Notes: generated by a model from the sequence alone, not told the origin. A DNA stretch of 64,000 nucleotides from Nymphaea colorata (GCF_008831285.2 NC_045147.1:5496334-5560333), one strand, 5' to 3'; numbered from the stretch's first letter, positions 43,548-55,536 are shown. Numbers and translations: made by a program.

Positions 43548-44098
43548 TGGTATCAGAGCGGACAGTCTTGGGGACCCTGCTGAAGCTGTTCTAAACCAGT
43601 AAGTTCCCTCGTTATCCTATTCTTCATCAACGTCTAGGTGCTGTCTATCTCTCTTGACTGAAAAACAAAAAAAAAAAAGGTATTCTCAGCCTGTCGAGGG
43701 TTAGGGTTTTGATCATAAATATGTAAATCAGTAAACGTGATCAGAAACCCTAACCCATGTCGATTGCAGTCGGTGGTAGAACCTCTAGCATGTGTAGACA
43801 GTTTTTTTTTTTGTCGCTTGAAGATAAACATATGAGTTAATTTCTGCTGCAAATGCGTGCTTGTCGTGGAATTCCAAAGTTTGATGTGATGTTGCAGAAA
43901 TAATGTGTTGCAAGTCAGAAAATTTGTTCTTTGGTGTTTAGTTGCTGCGCAGTGGGATTCTGTCTCTTTTCTGTCGTGGTGTTGCAAAAAAAAAGGTGGG
44001 GGGGGTATTCTTCTTTGGGGTAGATTATCTTCACATCGTATTAAGTAAGATTCAATCTGTTGTGGTCTTCTATATTTGTTTACCTTCAAGGATCTATC

Positions 44099-45343
44099 AT
44101 GGCTGTCAATAAGTCTCTACAACATGAATCTGAAAATCAACAAACTGAGGCTGGTGTAGAGTACAAGGCATTCTCGAATCCTTTTTCTTTTGGATCTACT
44201 ATCAAACTCGATGGATCTAATTATGATGTTTGAGTCAGAACTTTCATGCTATCAGTCATTGGACATGGAAAGAAATATATATTAGAAGAAGATGAACCAA
44301 CAAGAAAAAATTGGCAAGTATGCACAGTGGGAAGAAGAAAACAGCATAATTAGTGTTTGGCTTATGAATAGCACTCAGCCTCATATAGCTGCTAGGCTCT
44401 GCTATTATAATACAACTAAAGATATGTGGAATTTTCTTCGGCAGACATACTCTCAAGAGAAGAACATCAGCAAAATTCTACAAGTCCAGCAAGAACTGTT
44501 ACAAATGCAGCAAGGTGACATGGATTTAACCGAAAACTTTACGAAATTGAAGTTTACTTATGAAAAGAGGAACTCTTTAAAACCTCCCTGCAAGCATTGT
44601 CTCAAATCTCACATGAAGCAAATGATAGTCATTAAATTTCTAGCTGGATTATCATCATATTATTCTGCATCCAAGACTCAAATGCTTACAGGGTCAGATT
44701 TTCTTGATCTTGAGGAGGTCTTCAACTGGTTAAATAGATTGGTTGTTGCTCTTCCTCCATCTACAAATAATTCACAGCCATCTGCACTTGTCCCATTTGG
44801 AGGAGGACGAAATGCACAATATCCTTCTCGTGGTAGAGGAAGAGGCCATGGTCTAGGAGGACGGGGAAGACTCCAATGCACTTATTGTGGTCGTCTTGGT
44901 CACTTAGAGGACAGGTGCTGGAACAAAGTGGGTAAACCGAACATATCTGCGTCCACGACTGTGACATCTTCATCCATTCCAGCTCCAAACTCACAGTCCA
45001 CTAGTATGGTTCCTAAGGTGAATACCACTGCTGCTTCGGTAGATGCCACTTCTCTCAAGTTAACTCCGGCTGAACTTGACTTAATTATGGAGCATCGATC
45101 AAATACTGCACCTTCCACCGCATCGACTTCTCCTGCTATCACAAATTCAGCATTTTCTGCAGGTAGAACTCCTTCTAATGGTTGTTGGATAATTGATTCT
45201 GGAGCATCTAAACATTTTTGTATAAATCCTAGTATTTCAAACTTACAAAAATTTTATCTCTCACAATATGTTCAATTAGCAGATGGAAGACTATCTCTGG
45301 TTGAAGGACATGGAGATGTCTGCCTATCTCCATGTTCATGAAG
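44099..45343 (+). pseudogene. Family B copia gag and protease
   Basis: The ATG at 44099 opens MAVNKSLQHESENQQTEAGV. A TGA at 44231-44233 replaces Trp in the YDVW position, and a frameshift near 44290-44300 moves the frame to the 44292-45341 ORF. That ORF has the UBN2-like gag core (NISKILQVQQELLQMQQGD), a Gly-Arg-rich basic stretch, zinc knuckle CTYCGRLGHLEDRC near 44877-44920, and protease GCWIIDSGASKHF near 45184-45222. The frame changes again at 45340, before LLSVSKITKEMN. Confidence 0.88.
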
Positions 45344-45999
45344 TGCTATATCCCAAAGAACTTGTTATCTGTAAGCAAAATTACTAAAGAGATGAATTGT
45401 CGAGTTACTTTTTACCAGGGTACTTGTGTATTTCAGGACCTATCGATTGGGAGGAAGATTGGTGGAGGCCATGAGAGAAATGGAATCTACTTCCTGGATA
45501 CATCCGTTAAAGAGGCGTCACTTTTAGTTGATTCACCTTCAAGCAATGTTGTAAAAAGCGTATCGTAAGCCGTATCGGTGTGGCTTTAAGATACGCTATA
45601 TCGTAAAATATCATAACGTATCGTAACCATATCATTTTTTTTTTAATAATCAGAAAAAATATAAAAAATTCTCAAAAAATAATAAAAAATATTGTATTGT
45701 ACATGTATCGCGTCGTATCGTAACCGTATCGTACGATACGATGCCCGTATCGTAAATGTACGATACGAAGGGTGTATCGTATCGTATTTTACGTTCGATA
45801 CGATACTACTCTGTATCGTACGATACGTATATCACTGCCTTCAAGTGCATTCCAATGGCATCTCAGACTTGGTCATCCATCTTTTTCTAAACTTCGGCAG
45901 TTATGTCCTCAGATTTCTTCTTCAACCTCCATCGAGTGTGAAGCTTGTCAATTAGGCAAGCATAGTCGTACATCTTTTCCTTCGATTCAAAGTCAGTCT
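45344..45999 (+). pseudogene. Family B integrase zinc region, interrupted by a MITE
   Basis: 45344-45543 gives NLLSVSKITKEMNCRVTFYQ and DTSVKEASLLVDSPSS. After the MITE (45544-45837) the frame resumes with FQWHLRLGHPSFSKLRQLC, ECEACQLGKHSRTSF (integrase HHCC zinc region) up to SIQSQS, where the solo LTR begins. The reading resumes at 50178. Confidence 0.87.
45544..45837. mobile_element. hAT MITE with CGTATCG arrays
   Basis: 294 bp, starting CAATGTTGTAAAAAGCG and ending GTATATCACTG, with the perfect 8-bp duplication CCTTCAAG (45536-45543 and 45838-45845). Full of CGTATCGTACGATACG-type palindromes and an AT-rich centre. Related to the larger element at 10217-13520 by subterminal arrays and terminus type. 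Confidence 0.95.
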
Positions 46000-48359
46000 T
46001 GTAACACTCGTTTTTGTAGGTGGGCTGGATCGGGTCCAGACCCGGACCCGAATCCACCAGCGTGGGGAGCCCGTCGCGAGAGGGAACTCTTCTCCCTCAC
46101 CTTCCTCAGCCAACTCCCTCTTCTTCGTCTATCACTAGTTCGCACGACAGAGAGAAACAGGAGGCGAAAGGAGTGGCAGCGGTGACAGAGTGATCAGCGG
46201 TGGCAGCGATTGAGGAACTGGCGGACGTGAAGGGCGACGAAGCTATGGTAAACCCTCACTTTCTGTCTATCCCTTCTGTTTTCTCTCCCCTGCTATTCTT
46301 TGTCGTCTTCCACTCTATCCTGACTCTTCTCTGCCGTCTCCCTCCCTAATTCGAGCTCTCTGCCGACGGCTCATGTCCCATCTCATCCTCTCGTCATCAG
46401 CCCCCTTCTCACTCTCGCACCTGCTCTCTCTCTTCTCTCACGCACTCTCACCCCTCTGCCCACGCCCTTTCCCTCTCTCACAGCTTTTTTTTCAACCACC
46501 TTGGGCCTCTTCTAACGACAGACCCATCTACTATACCTCCTTTTCACCGATTTTGATTCTCTTATCGTTGTTTGATCAGATTTCAGCTTGGGGACGTGTT
46601 CTTCCCCCTCATAACAGCTGTTAGAATGCGTTGGTGGTGGCAAAATTACACGATTTTTGCCGTTTGGGGATCGTTTGAACGCTTGAGGTGGCTGCCGGAA
46701 GCATCGCAGCAGTTCGAATTCTTAAATTGGGGTGAGCAAGACCTAATCAAGCTTATATTGTTGTGTATTTTCTGTTGGAGCACATATAAATATTGTTTGA
46801 GCAAGATAGAATTAAGTATTCATGATTTTAGAATGCATGTTAGCGACTTTGCTTTTTGGGGAAAGTTTAGGATTATGTTGGGGAAGCGATGATTCATGTC
46901 TATAATGATCTTTTAAGCTTGAGGTGTTGATTTTCGAAATAGGGAAGCATGGTAGAGATTGTTATGTTGTGGAGAAGATTTAGAATCGTCTTAGTGAGCA
47001 CATGACGCATGCTTTTGTGAATGGGTGTATCTTGGCATTATGTGGGGAAAGAATTCGTAAGTTAGATGTAAATATTTGGTTGACGCCTCGACTAAAGAAA
47101 GCAAATGAGAAATGTGTTAGTGATGGATTGATCGCAGCCTTGAGTTTTGACGTTTGGTGGCAACGTCAAGAAGTTGGGAGGAGGCCTACTCGAGGGTTTG
47201 TAGGTCGACACAACCCGTCGACACCCTCTTAAGGCAATGACATGCCTCACTGGTTATATTTTCTACTTGTATACATTGTACTAAACGAGTAGAGAACTTA
47301 CCATTTGATTATGTTTTCAGGTACACCAGGCACGTCAAGTAGGCCTTGAGCAACGTCGGTTGTGGTTCGAGGTGTTTAGTGGACGATCGACAGGTATGGC
47401 GGCATTCCAGGCAAATCCCTGCCTGAGGCCAATGTGTGAATATGTGTTCCTAGAATCATGGGATCCTAGGATTGTGATGTGATTGAAAGATTGTTTTGTG
47501 AGTGAATGTATGTATGCATGCACACGATTTGATATACAATAAGATTTGTTTTGAAAATGTTAAGCATTGCATGTGCATGCAAGAATTGATAACTGTTTAG
47601 GATAGATGAGGTGAGGTATCGAGTTGAGTGTCTCCTCGACCCCAATCGTGCATTAAAAAGCATCATAGAATGATAATTGCCTAGGACAGCTACGAGCCAA
47701 TCATGGATCGAGACTACTCTTCGTGGTTTGGCTAAGTTTTGGAAGATGTGACTATGTGTGTGATTATGAATGTTGTAATTTGTTGCATATGCATTGTCAT
47801 GAGCAATGATGCAATTGAATGAATTGAAGGGTAATTGTACCTGTATTGTTATGACGACTAGCTAAGACTGTTAATGTTATGTGTAGCCCTCGTGTAGAGG
47901 TAATTAGAGGTGTGGGTGCACTTGCGAAGTGAACCAACCTCATGAGCTAGCAAGTCATTTTGTGAATGATTTGTCATGTGACAAGTTTTGTGTTGGAAAG
48001 CTATTAGAAGCTCATTTTGAAAATTGTTACGCATTTACATGTTCATGCTAGAATTTATAACTGTTTAGGACAGATGAGGTGGGGTATCGAGTCGAGTGTC
48101 TCCTCGACCCCGATTGTGCATTAGAGAGCATCATATAATGATAATTGCATAGGACAGCTACGAGCCATCACCGATCGAGACTACTCTCCGGGATTTGGCT
48201 AAGTTTTGAAAGATGTGAATGATGTGTGCATTGCCGCGGGCAATGATGCAAATTAATGAATTGGAGGGTAGTTGTACCCATATTGTTATGACGGCTAGCT
48301 AAAATTGTTAATGTTACGTATGGCCCTCGTGTGAAGGCAATTGGAGGTGTGAGTGCACT

Positions 48360-49108
48360 CAATGTTATAAAAGGCATAGCATATCGCGTATCGGTCGGGC
48401 CGACCTATACGCCGTATCGTAACGTATCGTAAACGTAGCGTAGCGTATCATAAAATTAATTTTTTATTTTAAAAAAATATTTAAAAATCAAAAAACATAG
48501 AGAAAATGATTAAAAATCTGAAAAAATGAACAAAAAGAAGAAATCAAGAAAAATATATTCAAATATAAAAAAAATCATCATACATAAGGAACATTCATGT
48601 GCATCAACAGCACATTCAAAAATAAGGATTAGATATTCAAATAACATAATAAGCATTCATCACAATTTTAAACTTGAAAATTTTAGAGAATCTTAAGACT
48701 TGAGTCTTAGGACTTGGAGTTTTAGGACTTAGGTTACATCACAATTTTATAAGTTCAAAACATATAGCTATCATCTTTCATGATTTAACGATAATATCTC
48801 CGAAATCGATGAATCCTTGGTTATTTTGATGAAAATGTGCAAAATCTCTCCCTCTTACGTCTCTTGAAGTCTTTAAATACAAGGAGAGAGAGAGGGAGGA
48901 GTGTTTAAACTTTAAAAAATTAAAAAAATTGTGTTTTAACCCGTATCGTACGATACGAGGGTGTATCGCCCGTATCGTGCAATACGACGCCCGTATCGCA
49001 CGATACGTGCGATATGCATACGATACGCACGCGTACCGCATATCGAATATGTATCGTATAGGTTTTTTTGTCATATATGATACGTATCATATGATACGGA
49101 TAACATTA
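48360..49108 (-). mobile_element. Non-autonomous hAT, internal-deletion derivative of the 10217 family
   Basis: Starts CAATGTTATAAAAGGC and ends GGATAACATTA, flanked by the perfect 8-bp duplication AGTGCACT (48352-48359 and 49109-49116). Relative to 10217-13520 it lies reversed: its right end carries the transposon 5' region (the GTATCGTACGATACG array, then a stretch translating to TSRDVRGRDFAHFHQ, like SRDVGGRDFLHLHQ upstream of the BED exon). It lacks the transposase itself. Confidence 0.92.
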
Positions 49109-50096
49109 AGTGCACTCGTGAAGTGTACCAACCTCATGAGCTAGCCAGTCTTTTTATGAATGTGCTATTATAATGATAATAATGAAAGAATAAGAGATGA
49201 GAGGCCAGTGGGATGTGGCTATGTGTTTGGGAGTTGTCCCGCCTTCGCCACTGGTCTCGCCTGTTCAGAGCATAGGCGGTGTAAGGCCCCAAGGTACTGT
49301 TGTGTGATGTGCTTAGAGCGTTGGGATCCCACCTTCCCAACTTGGGTGTCCTAGGGAAGGCTGAGTATCTCTCCTTGGAATTCACACACCCATGGATAAG
49401 TGTTCTACCGCTGCAGCGGATAAATGGATCCATACTGTTATGAGCCACCACGGGGGTTGTCTCTCGGCTATGGGCCGCCCATGGTGTGTACGTACCTGTG
49501 TTTGCACCCACAGGAACTGTCAATTCACTAAAGCTAATGAAAATGAAAGTATGTGAATGAAGTGTATGTGATTGATGTGCCTGTGAATCGAAATTGTGTT
49601 ATCTTGGCCATTGAGTGGCCTTTACATGTCGTAGTCTATGTGAGGGGCCTTCTTGGCAAATGATGTGACTATGCCCTGACACGACATGATGATGATTTCT
49701 TTTATGATTGTATTATCTCATATTTGAGCCCTACCTAAGAGGGTTTGGGATTTTTCTGGCTTGTTGTCATACTGCGAAGGCTAAGCCTTTAGTTGTTTCT
49801 ATTTTTTTCAGGTTTTGGCGGACTTGGGGCAGCAGGTTGATCAGATGGCTTTACTCACATCCTACTGGGGAGGTTTTGGGTCTTTGGTAGTGTCGGCGCG
49901 TCATGATTTGGTCTCTTTGATGTCTTATTGTTTTTAGGCATCAAAGTTGTGGTTTGGGGCATTTTTGTCATACACATAGATGTGATTTTGTATGAATTGA
50001 AATTGTTATATAAATGAAAGTTTGCCTCATTGTTTTGAATGACGTAGCTCCCTTCTTTTTCAATTGTTGTGTGGTCGCACTTCAATGCTTTATTTT

Positions 50097-50098
<2 letters not shown>

Positions 50099-50146
<48 letters not shown>
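50099..50146. repeat. TA dinucleotide microsatellite
   Basis: About 23 TA units within the 3' part of the solo LTR, at a place where the other LTR copies have only an A-run. Confidence 0.95.
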
Positions 50147-50150
<4 letters not shown>

Positions 50151-50177
50151 TGAGGGTCAAAAGGTTGGGGTGTGACA

Positions 50178-52792
50178 GCTAAAATCTATTTGACTTGGTT
50201 CATGTTGATGTATGGTGACCTAGTCGGGTTCTGATTCGGTTGTCGTCTCGTTATTATCTATCCATTGTTGATGATTTTTCTTGAGTCGCTTGGGTGTTTT
50301 TGATGAAAGACAGATCTGAAGCTTCTTGTATCTTGAAATCTTTCATCTTGGAAATAAAAACTCAATTTAATTCATGTGTTAAGGTTGTTTGCATTGACAA
50401 TGCTCTCGAGTTTAAATCTACTTCCCTACTTGAATTCCACAAATCACATGGTATTGTGCCACAATTTACATGTCCTCACACATCTCAACAAAATGGTGTA
50501 GTTGAAAGAAAACACCGACATTTGTTGGAGGTAGCCCACACTATCATGATTTATTCTCATATGCCTACCAAATTTTGAGGAGATGCAATCTTAACCGCAT
50601 GTTACCTAATACATAGAATGTCATCCTCTTCAATAAACAACAAGATACCAATTCAAATCCTTTACCCAAATAAGGCCTTGTTCTCTTTACCTCCACCTGT
50701 ATTTGGATGCACATGTTTTGTACAGCGACTTGGACCGAATCGAGATAAATTAGCTGCACAAGCAACTAAATATGTATTTGTAGGATACTCTCGAAATCAA
50801 AAGGGGTATTGATGCTTCGATCTTATATCTAATCGAGAGTTTGTCAGTGCTGATGTAACCTTCCACGAGTCTTCTCCGTTCTTTGTTGCAAGTCCTGCAC
50901 ATTCTCAGTCTGATGTTCTCTCTTTTGTTCCACTTCCAATTCCTCCTATTCCACTTGAGTCCATTCCGTTTATATTGTCTCCTACTTGTCCCAATTCCTC
51001 CATTTCAAGGTTTAAAGACCCTCCTCTTATGTATTCAAGAAGGAATCCATCATCCAATGACTTTGCACCGTCTTGGTCTCAGGAGGTACGTAATATGCTT
51101 GAGTGTTCCATTGATGCTTATAATCCTGATGATTTACCTATTGCACTACGTAAAGGGATCAAACAATGCACAATTTATCCTCTTTCTAAATTTGTTAGTA
51201 CATCTCATTTGAGAGAACATATGTGCAAATTTATTGATGTCTTGTCAGCTACTTCAGTTCCTATCTCTCATGAACAACGTCTTTTGGACTATAAGTGGTA
51301 CCAAGCAATGAAGCAGGAGATGGACTCCTTGATATCTCGCCACACTCGCGATTTGGTTGAACCTCCATCTGGTGCAGATATTGTCGGCTCAAAATGGGTC
51401 TTTGCTATCAAGTATAACTCTGACGGTACAGTTGAGTGACACAAGGCACGGTTGGTAGCAAAAGGGTACACACAGACATATGATATTGATTTCTTTGAAA
51501 CTTTCTCTCTGGTGGCCCGCTTGGGTATTATATAGCTAATTATATTCATTGCTTTTCATCATGGATGGAATATGTACCAATTAGATGTCAAAAATGTCTT
51601 TCTATATGGAGATTTGTCTGAAGTGGTCTATATGCACCAGGCTTTGAGAAACAGGAGGAGTGTACCAAAGTATGTTTCTTAAAAAAGGCTATATACGGTT
51701 TAAAGCAGAGTCCTAGAGAATGGTTTCAAAAATTGTCAGATGTTGTATCCAAGTTCGGGTTTCATAGATCTCCTTTAGATCATTCATTGTTCATAAAAAG
51801 GTCCTCACGAGGTATGGTGGTTATGGTGATATATGTGGATGACATCATTTTAACTGGTGACAGCGAGCAAGAAATACAAGATACAAAAAAGTATCTCCAA
51901 CAGCACTTTGTTACTAAAGACTTTGGCTCTCTACGTTACTTCTTCGGAATAGAAGTAGCAAGAAGTAAATAAGGTTTAGTTCTTTCCCAAAGAAAATATG
52001 TTCTTGATTTGCTACAAGAGACAGGTACGACTAGAACCAAACCTGCATCTATTCCTATGAATTATCGTATTCACTTATATGATGATAACTTTGAACCTGT
52101 GGATAGCAAGTCATATAGATCATTGATTGGAAAGCTACTATATGTAACCATAACTCGGCCTGACATATCTTTTGTTGTGGAAAAACTGAGTCAGTTTATG
52201 GACAAGCCAAGAAAAGTACATTGGGATGCAGCTATGCTTCTATTAAAATTTCTAAAAAGTTCCCTTGAAAAAGGTTTATTATTTAAAAAGGGTTCATCTC
52301 TTCAGATAGAAGGTTATTCTGATGCAGATTATACAGATTTTATTGATGACAGAAAGTCCACTACAGGATTCTGCATTTTTGTTGGAGGTAACTTAGTTTC
52401 TTGGTGAAGTAAAAAACAAGTTGTTGTACCTCGATCCAGTGCAGAATCAGAATACCAAGCCATGGCTCAAACTGTCACTGAAATCACCTGGGTGAGAGCC
52501 ATGTTAGAAGGTCTTGGAATTCAAGTAGAACTGCCTATCAAAATGCACTGTGACAATAAAACGGCTACTTGTATAACCAATAATCCTGTCTTTCACGAAC
52601 GGACCAAACATATTGAGGTGGATTGCCATTATATTAAAGACTTAGTACAAAAAGGGATTATTTCTACTGAATATGTTGCTTCTGAAGATTAAGCTGCAGA
52701 TATATTTACTAAAGCCCTTCCTATATCTGATTTCATGAAGTGTTGTAACAAGCTAAGCATGATAGACATCTATGCTCCAGCTTGAGGGGGAG
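50178..52792 (+). pseudogene. Family B copia integrase core, RT and RNase H
   Basis: In order: integrase core (DLVHVDVW, CIDNALEFKSTS, TSQQNGVVERKHRH with the catalytic Glu), the linker, RT ([42 protein letters not shown]), catalytic IYVDDIILTG near 51825-51855, and RNase H (YSDADYTDFIDDRKS, CDNKTATCITNNP, HERTKHIEVDCHYI). In-frame stops at 50576, 50810, 51437, 51970, 52405 and 52690 all stand where Trp, Arg or Gln codons are expected. There is also a frameshift around 51635-51725. The protein ends near 52785, just before the LTR. Confidence 0.9.
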
Positions 52793-53055
52793 TGTTGAGA
52801 AAAAGTTATGTTTTGAGGTTTTCTGTATTTTGGACATTATTATTAGGTAGTTTTTTGAATTTTTCAATACTTATTGGACTCTTTATGTAAAGAGTTAAAC
52901 ATAACCCTAATTAGTCTTTTTTATTATATTAGAAGTGTGGGAGCCATAACAACTTAAGGAGCTCTCTTCTCTCTCGTTCTCTCTTCTCTACCTTCTCTCA
53001 ACTATTTTTCTCCTCTACCTCTTCATTCTTACTGATTTGACATTGAAGATCAACA
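52793..53055 (+). repeat. 3' LTR, family B copia
   Basis: 263 bp, preceded by the purine tract TTGAGGGGGAG. Very similar to 43269-43547 apart from the pyrimidine-tract length difference and scattered substitutions. Confidence 0.92.
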
Positions 53056-53064
53056 ACCTGAAAA

Positions 53065-53657
53065 CAAGGTTTTCAAACCCAATGAATCATGAGTCGATTC
53101 GGAGTGAATTAAATCGTGACTTGCCTGGTCAACTCTTTCACTTGGCCTAGTTTTGATAAGTTCAATTTTTTCATAAAGTGCATTTTCATATATATAAGAT
53201 AGTGTTTTTGTTTCATTATAAGACTAATACATTACACATAATGTGTGTAACAATGTATATGCGCATAGTTTTCGGGTGAGCAAGGGGTATTAATCCCACC
53301 GCCCGAAAAAGGCCCAAAGGCCCCCCCATTCCCCCTGCCTCCGGGCGCATAGTTAAAATGCAAATTTTAGTAACATATTTACTACAATTTGCACAATATA
53401 CGTACGTACTACATTGAAAATATAACATGTGCTTTCTGTATCATTTACAAGTATGTCTGTAATATGTCAAATCATATCCTTACATGACTCGGTTAAACCC
53501 ACCTGACTCAACCAAAACTCAAGCCACTCAGCCTTGTCATCCTGTGACTCAACCTAGTCTTGACAATTCCCAGTTTTTCCACTTTTTTGACGAGTTGAGG
53601 ATTGTCACCAAGTCAGCCGTGTCAACTCGAGTGACTTGGTTGGGCTTTCAAATGTTG
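53065..53657. mobile_element. hAT-type MITE next to the family B copia
   Basis: Starts CAAGGTTTTCAAACCCAA and ends TTGGGCTTTCAAATGTTG (imperfect inverted termini). The flanking 8-mers CCTGAAAA (53057-53064) and CCTAAAAA (53658-53665) differ at one base. Subterminal GAGTCGA and GACTCGGTT-like motifs. A related empty site is readable at 61520-61545. It contains a 74-bp GC-rich insertion at 53271-53344. Confidence 0.8.
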
Positions 53658-53665
53658 CCTAAAAA

Positions 53666-54839
53666 CCCAAAGATTCCTTTGTCATATAAAGCGTCCATAG
53701 TATTATCAGGTCTTGCCCCTATATACTACTAATCACAAAATGGATAGTTTTCTAAACAGAGTCGGTTTGTTTCTCTCATTGTAGGAACTGAAATTGTTAT
53801 ATAAATGAAAGTTTGCTTCATTGTTTCGAATGGCATAGCTCCCTCCTTTTTGAATTGTTGTGTAGTCGCACCTCAATGTTTTATGTTTAGAAAAAAAAAA
53901 TTGTTTGAGGGTCAAAAGGTTGGGGTGTGACAAGGTATGTTGGCACCTAGTCCATTTAGAAGTTCGGGTGACTTTAGCCTCTAATACTTAATTTGTTTTG
54001 CTTCCCAAGACCTGTTATCCCCTGAGTTTAACTTAATTTTATTGCAGAGAGTTTGATTTGATCCAGTGGTTGCAAAATTTATGTTGAAAACAAAATTTTT
54101 GTTATAAGTATCTCATACAATTACAATTTGTGCAAAAATTAGATTGCTTGTAAGGTCTATCTTTTACCTGAATTGATTTAGAATTGTAGGTGTGATTTGA
54201 GTTCTACAAATGCATGCATTAGACAGCTTAAGTCAGAGTCATGTAAACGTCTTTTACAGTCTTTCAAATTTGTTCATATTCAGTTGCCATCTACCATAAG
54301 TTCAGTTTAGAGAGAACAGATTGCAAAGTAGGTATTATTTTGATTATTTTATGTTCCATGTATATTGATTAGAGGTCAGTTTCAGTTCTACAATGAGAAG
54401 TCTATCATCTGGTTTAAGTTTTATTTTGTTCTTTTATAAGTTGATTTTGACTAATCCTAACTTGCTAACATGCTAACTTAACACATAAAACATAAAGCCA
54501 ACATTTTAGAATTAAAAATAACTAAGCAAAATTGCAAAAATTTTTGGACACCTTTATAGGCTAGGCACGCCTAGGTGCCTTGACAAATAACGGTGTGTCC
54601 ACGCCTGTGCTACAAACTAATGTCGATCTCCAAATAGGTGGTTTTTGGTTCCCAAACTTTACATTTCTCTTTAGCCACCTGTGCGAAGTCAGAGCTTTTC
54701 AACAGAGTTTGAAGTCTAGCAACTCGTTCTTCTATTTGAATGTCATCTTTTGAAGTCTAGCAACTCGTTCTTCTATTTGAATGTCATCTCTCAAGCCTGA
54801 ATGCTCTATTTAAGGCTGTACTAGCCAACCATGTAACAA
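53666..54839. other. Unassigned sequence with a 150-bp long-LTR end fragment
   Basis: 53787-53932 is the 3' terminus of the long LTR family (AAATTGTTATATAAATGAAAG ... GGGGTGTGACA) truncated on its left. 54540-54600 has palindromic CTAGGCACGCCTAGGTGCC. 54709-54790 is a 41-bp tandem duplication. No gene seen. Confidence 0.55.
54709..54790. repeat. 41-bp tandem duplication
   Basis: Two adjacent units starting TTGAAGTCTAGCAACTCG at 54709 and 54750, essentially identical. Confidence 0.9.
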
Positions 54840-55249
54840 GGGTGCAGGATGTGTGAGTGCCAATGGAAGTGCGGATGTGACATCTCAAAAAACTTGGGTG
54901 TGGGTGCAGCTATATAATGCTATATGTTTATATATATATTTTTACTGAAAATTAAAGTTTATTCAAAGGTCATTTTGTTTGTTGGGTGCATTTTAAATTG
55001 AATGTGGGTGTTGACTGCATTCTAAAGTCACATGGAAATTAAATATAGCTTATTTTAAAACTTTAAAATTGAATCAATAAAGTTTTTTAAGTATTTTTAG
55101 ATTGGTCGTCATTTGTGAAGGACGACAAACCGGCCGTCCTTTTGTTGTCCATCTTTTTGTAGAGAGAGAGAGAGAGATGGATGCGACTATCTGCCCGACT
55201 GAAAAAGCTGAAAGTCTAGAAAAGAGAGAGGAAAGGTGGAAATAGGAGG
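54840..55249. other. Left flank of family C copia, possible split MITE
   Basis: GGGTGCAGGATGTGTGAGTGCC near 54840 resembles the reverse of CACCCGCACCTGCATCAC near 60615-60635, so the copia may have inserted into a small TIR element. It ends with the target duplication GGAGG (55245-55249). GA-rich sequence lies at 55160-55175. Confidence 0.4.
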
Positions 55250-55536
55250 TGTAGAAACACGAACCACAAGAAGAGAGCAGAGAAAGAACACACAATATAC
55301 GTGGAAAACCTCAGAAAGAGGTGAAAAACCATGGGGAAGCTCTGACCTAGGGGCAAACCGCAACCCTAGGAGAGAGAAAATTATATTCACTTAACTCAAC
55401 AATTACATGTAAGTGAAGAATATATAGGAGGGAGAGAAAGAGTGCCGCCTAGGGTACCGAGCCCGCCTCGGTATCCGTGCCCCATAGGACCGGGTCCAGA
55501 TATGGACCCGGTTCCCCAATACAATATATTCTAACA
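55250..55536 (-). repeat. 3' LTR, family C copia copy 2
   Basis: TGTTAGAATATATTG..GTTTCTACA on the minus strand. It retains the GGACCCGGT palindromic motif near its start and a TATATATT box. Confidence 0.92.

Larger units (their letters stand above)
46000..50177 (+). mobile_element. Solo LTR, long gypsy-type family, copy 3 (with nested hAT)
   Basis: Starts TGTAACACTCG and ends GGGGTGTGACA, 4178 bp including a 749-bp hAT derivative at 48360-49108. It interrupts copia B integrase between SIQSQS and KSIFDLVHVDVW. No clear 5-bp duplication: AGTCT on the left, GCTAA on the right. It contains the CGGGTCCAGACCCGGACCCG motif near its start, two GGACAGATGAGGTG units (about 47600 and 48066) and a long TA microsatellite at 50099-50146. 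Confidence 0.85.
43269..53055 (+). mobile_element. Family B copia, complete ends, decayed, with nested insertions
   Basis: LTRs 43269-43547 (279 bp) and 52793-53055 (263 bp) start TGTTGAGAAAAAG and end GAAGATCAACA, with a perfect 5-bp duplication ACCTG (43264-43268 and 53056-53060). The primer site TGGTATCAGAGCG is at 43548. Nested insertions are a 294-bp hAT MITE (45544-45837) and a solo LTR (46000-50177). Without them the element would be about 5.3 kb. The LTR length difference is mainly a duplicated TTGTTCTCTCTTCTCTC tract in the 5' LTR. Confidence 0.95.

Noticed and set aside
49855-50160. Minus-strand frame with a long Ile-Tyr run
   Set aside because: It is a translation of the TA microsatellite.
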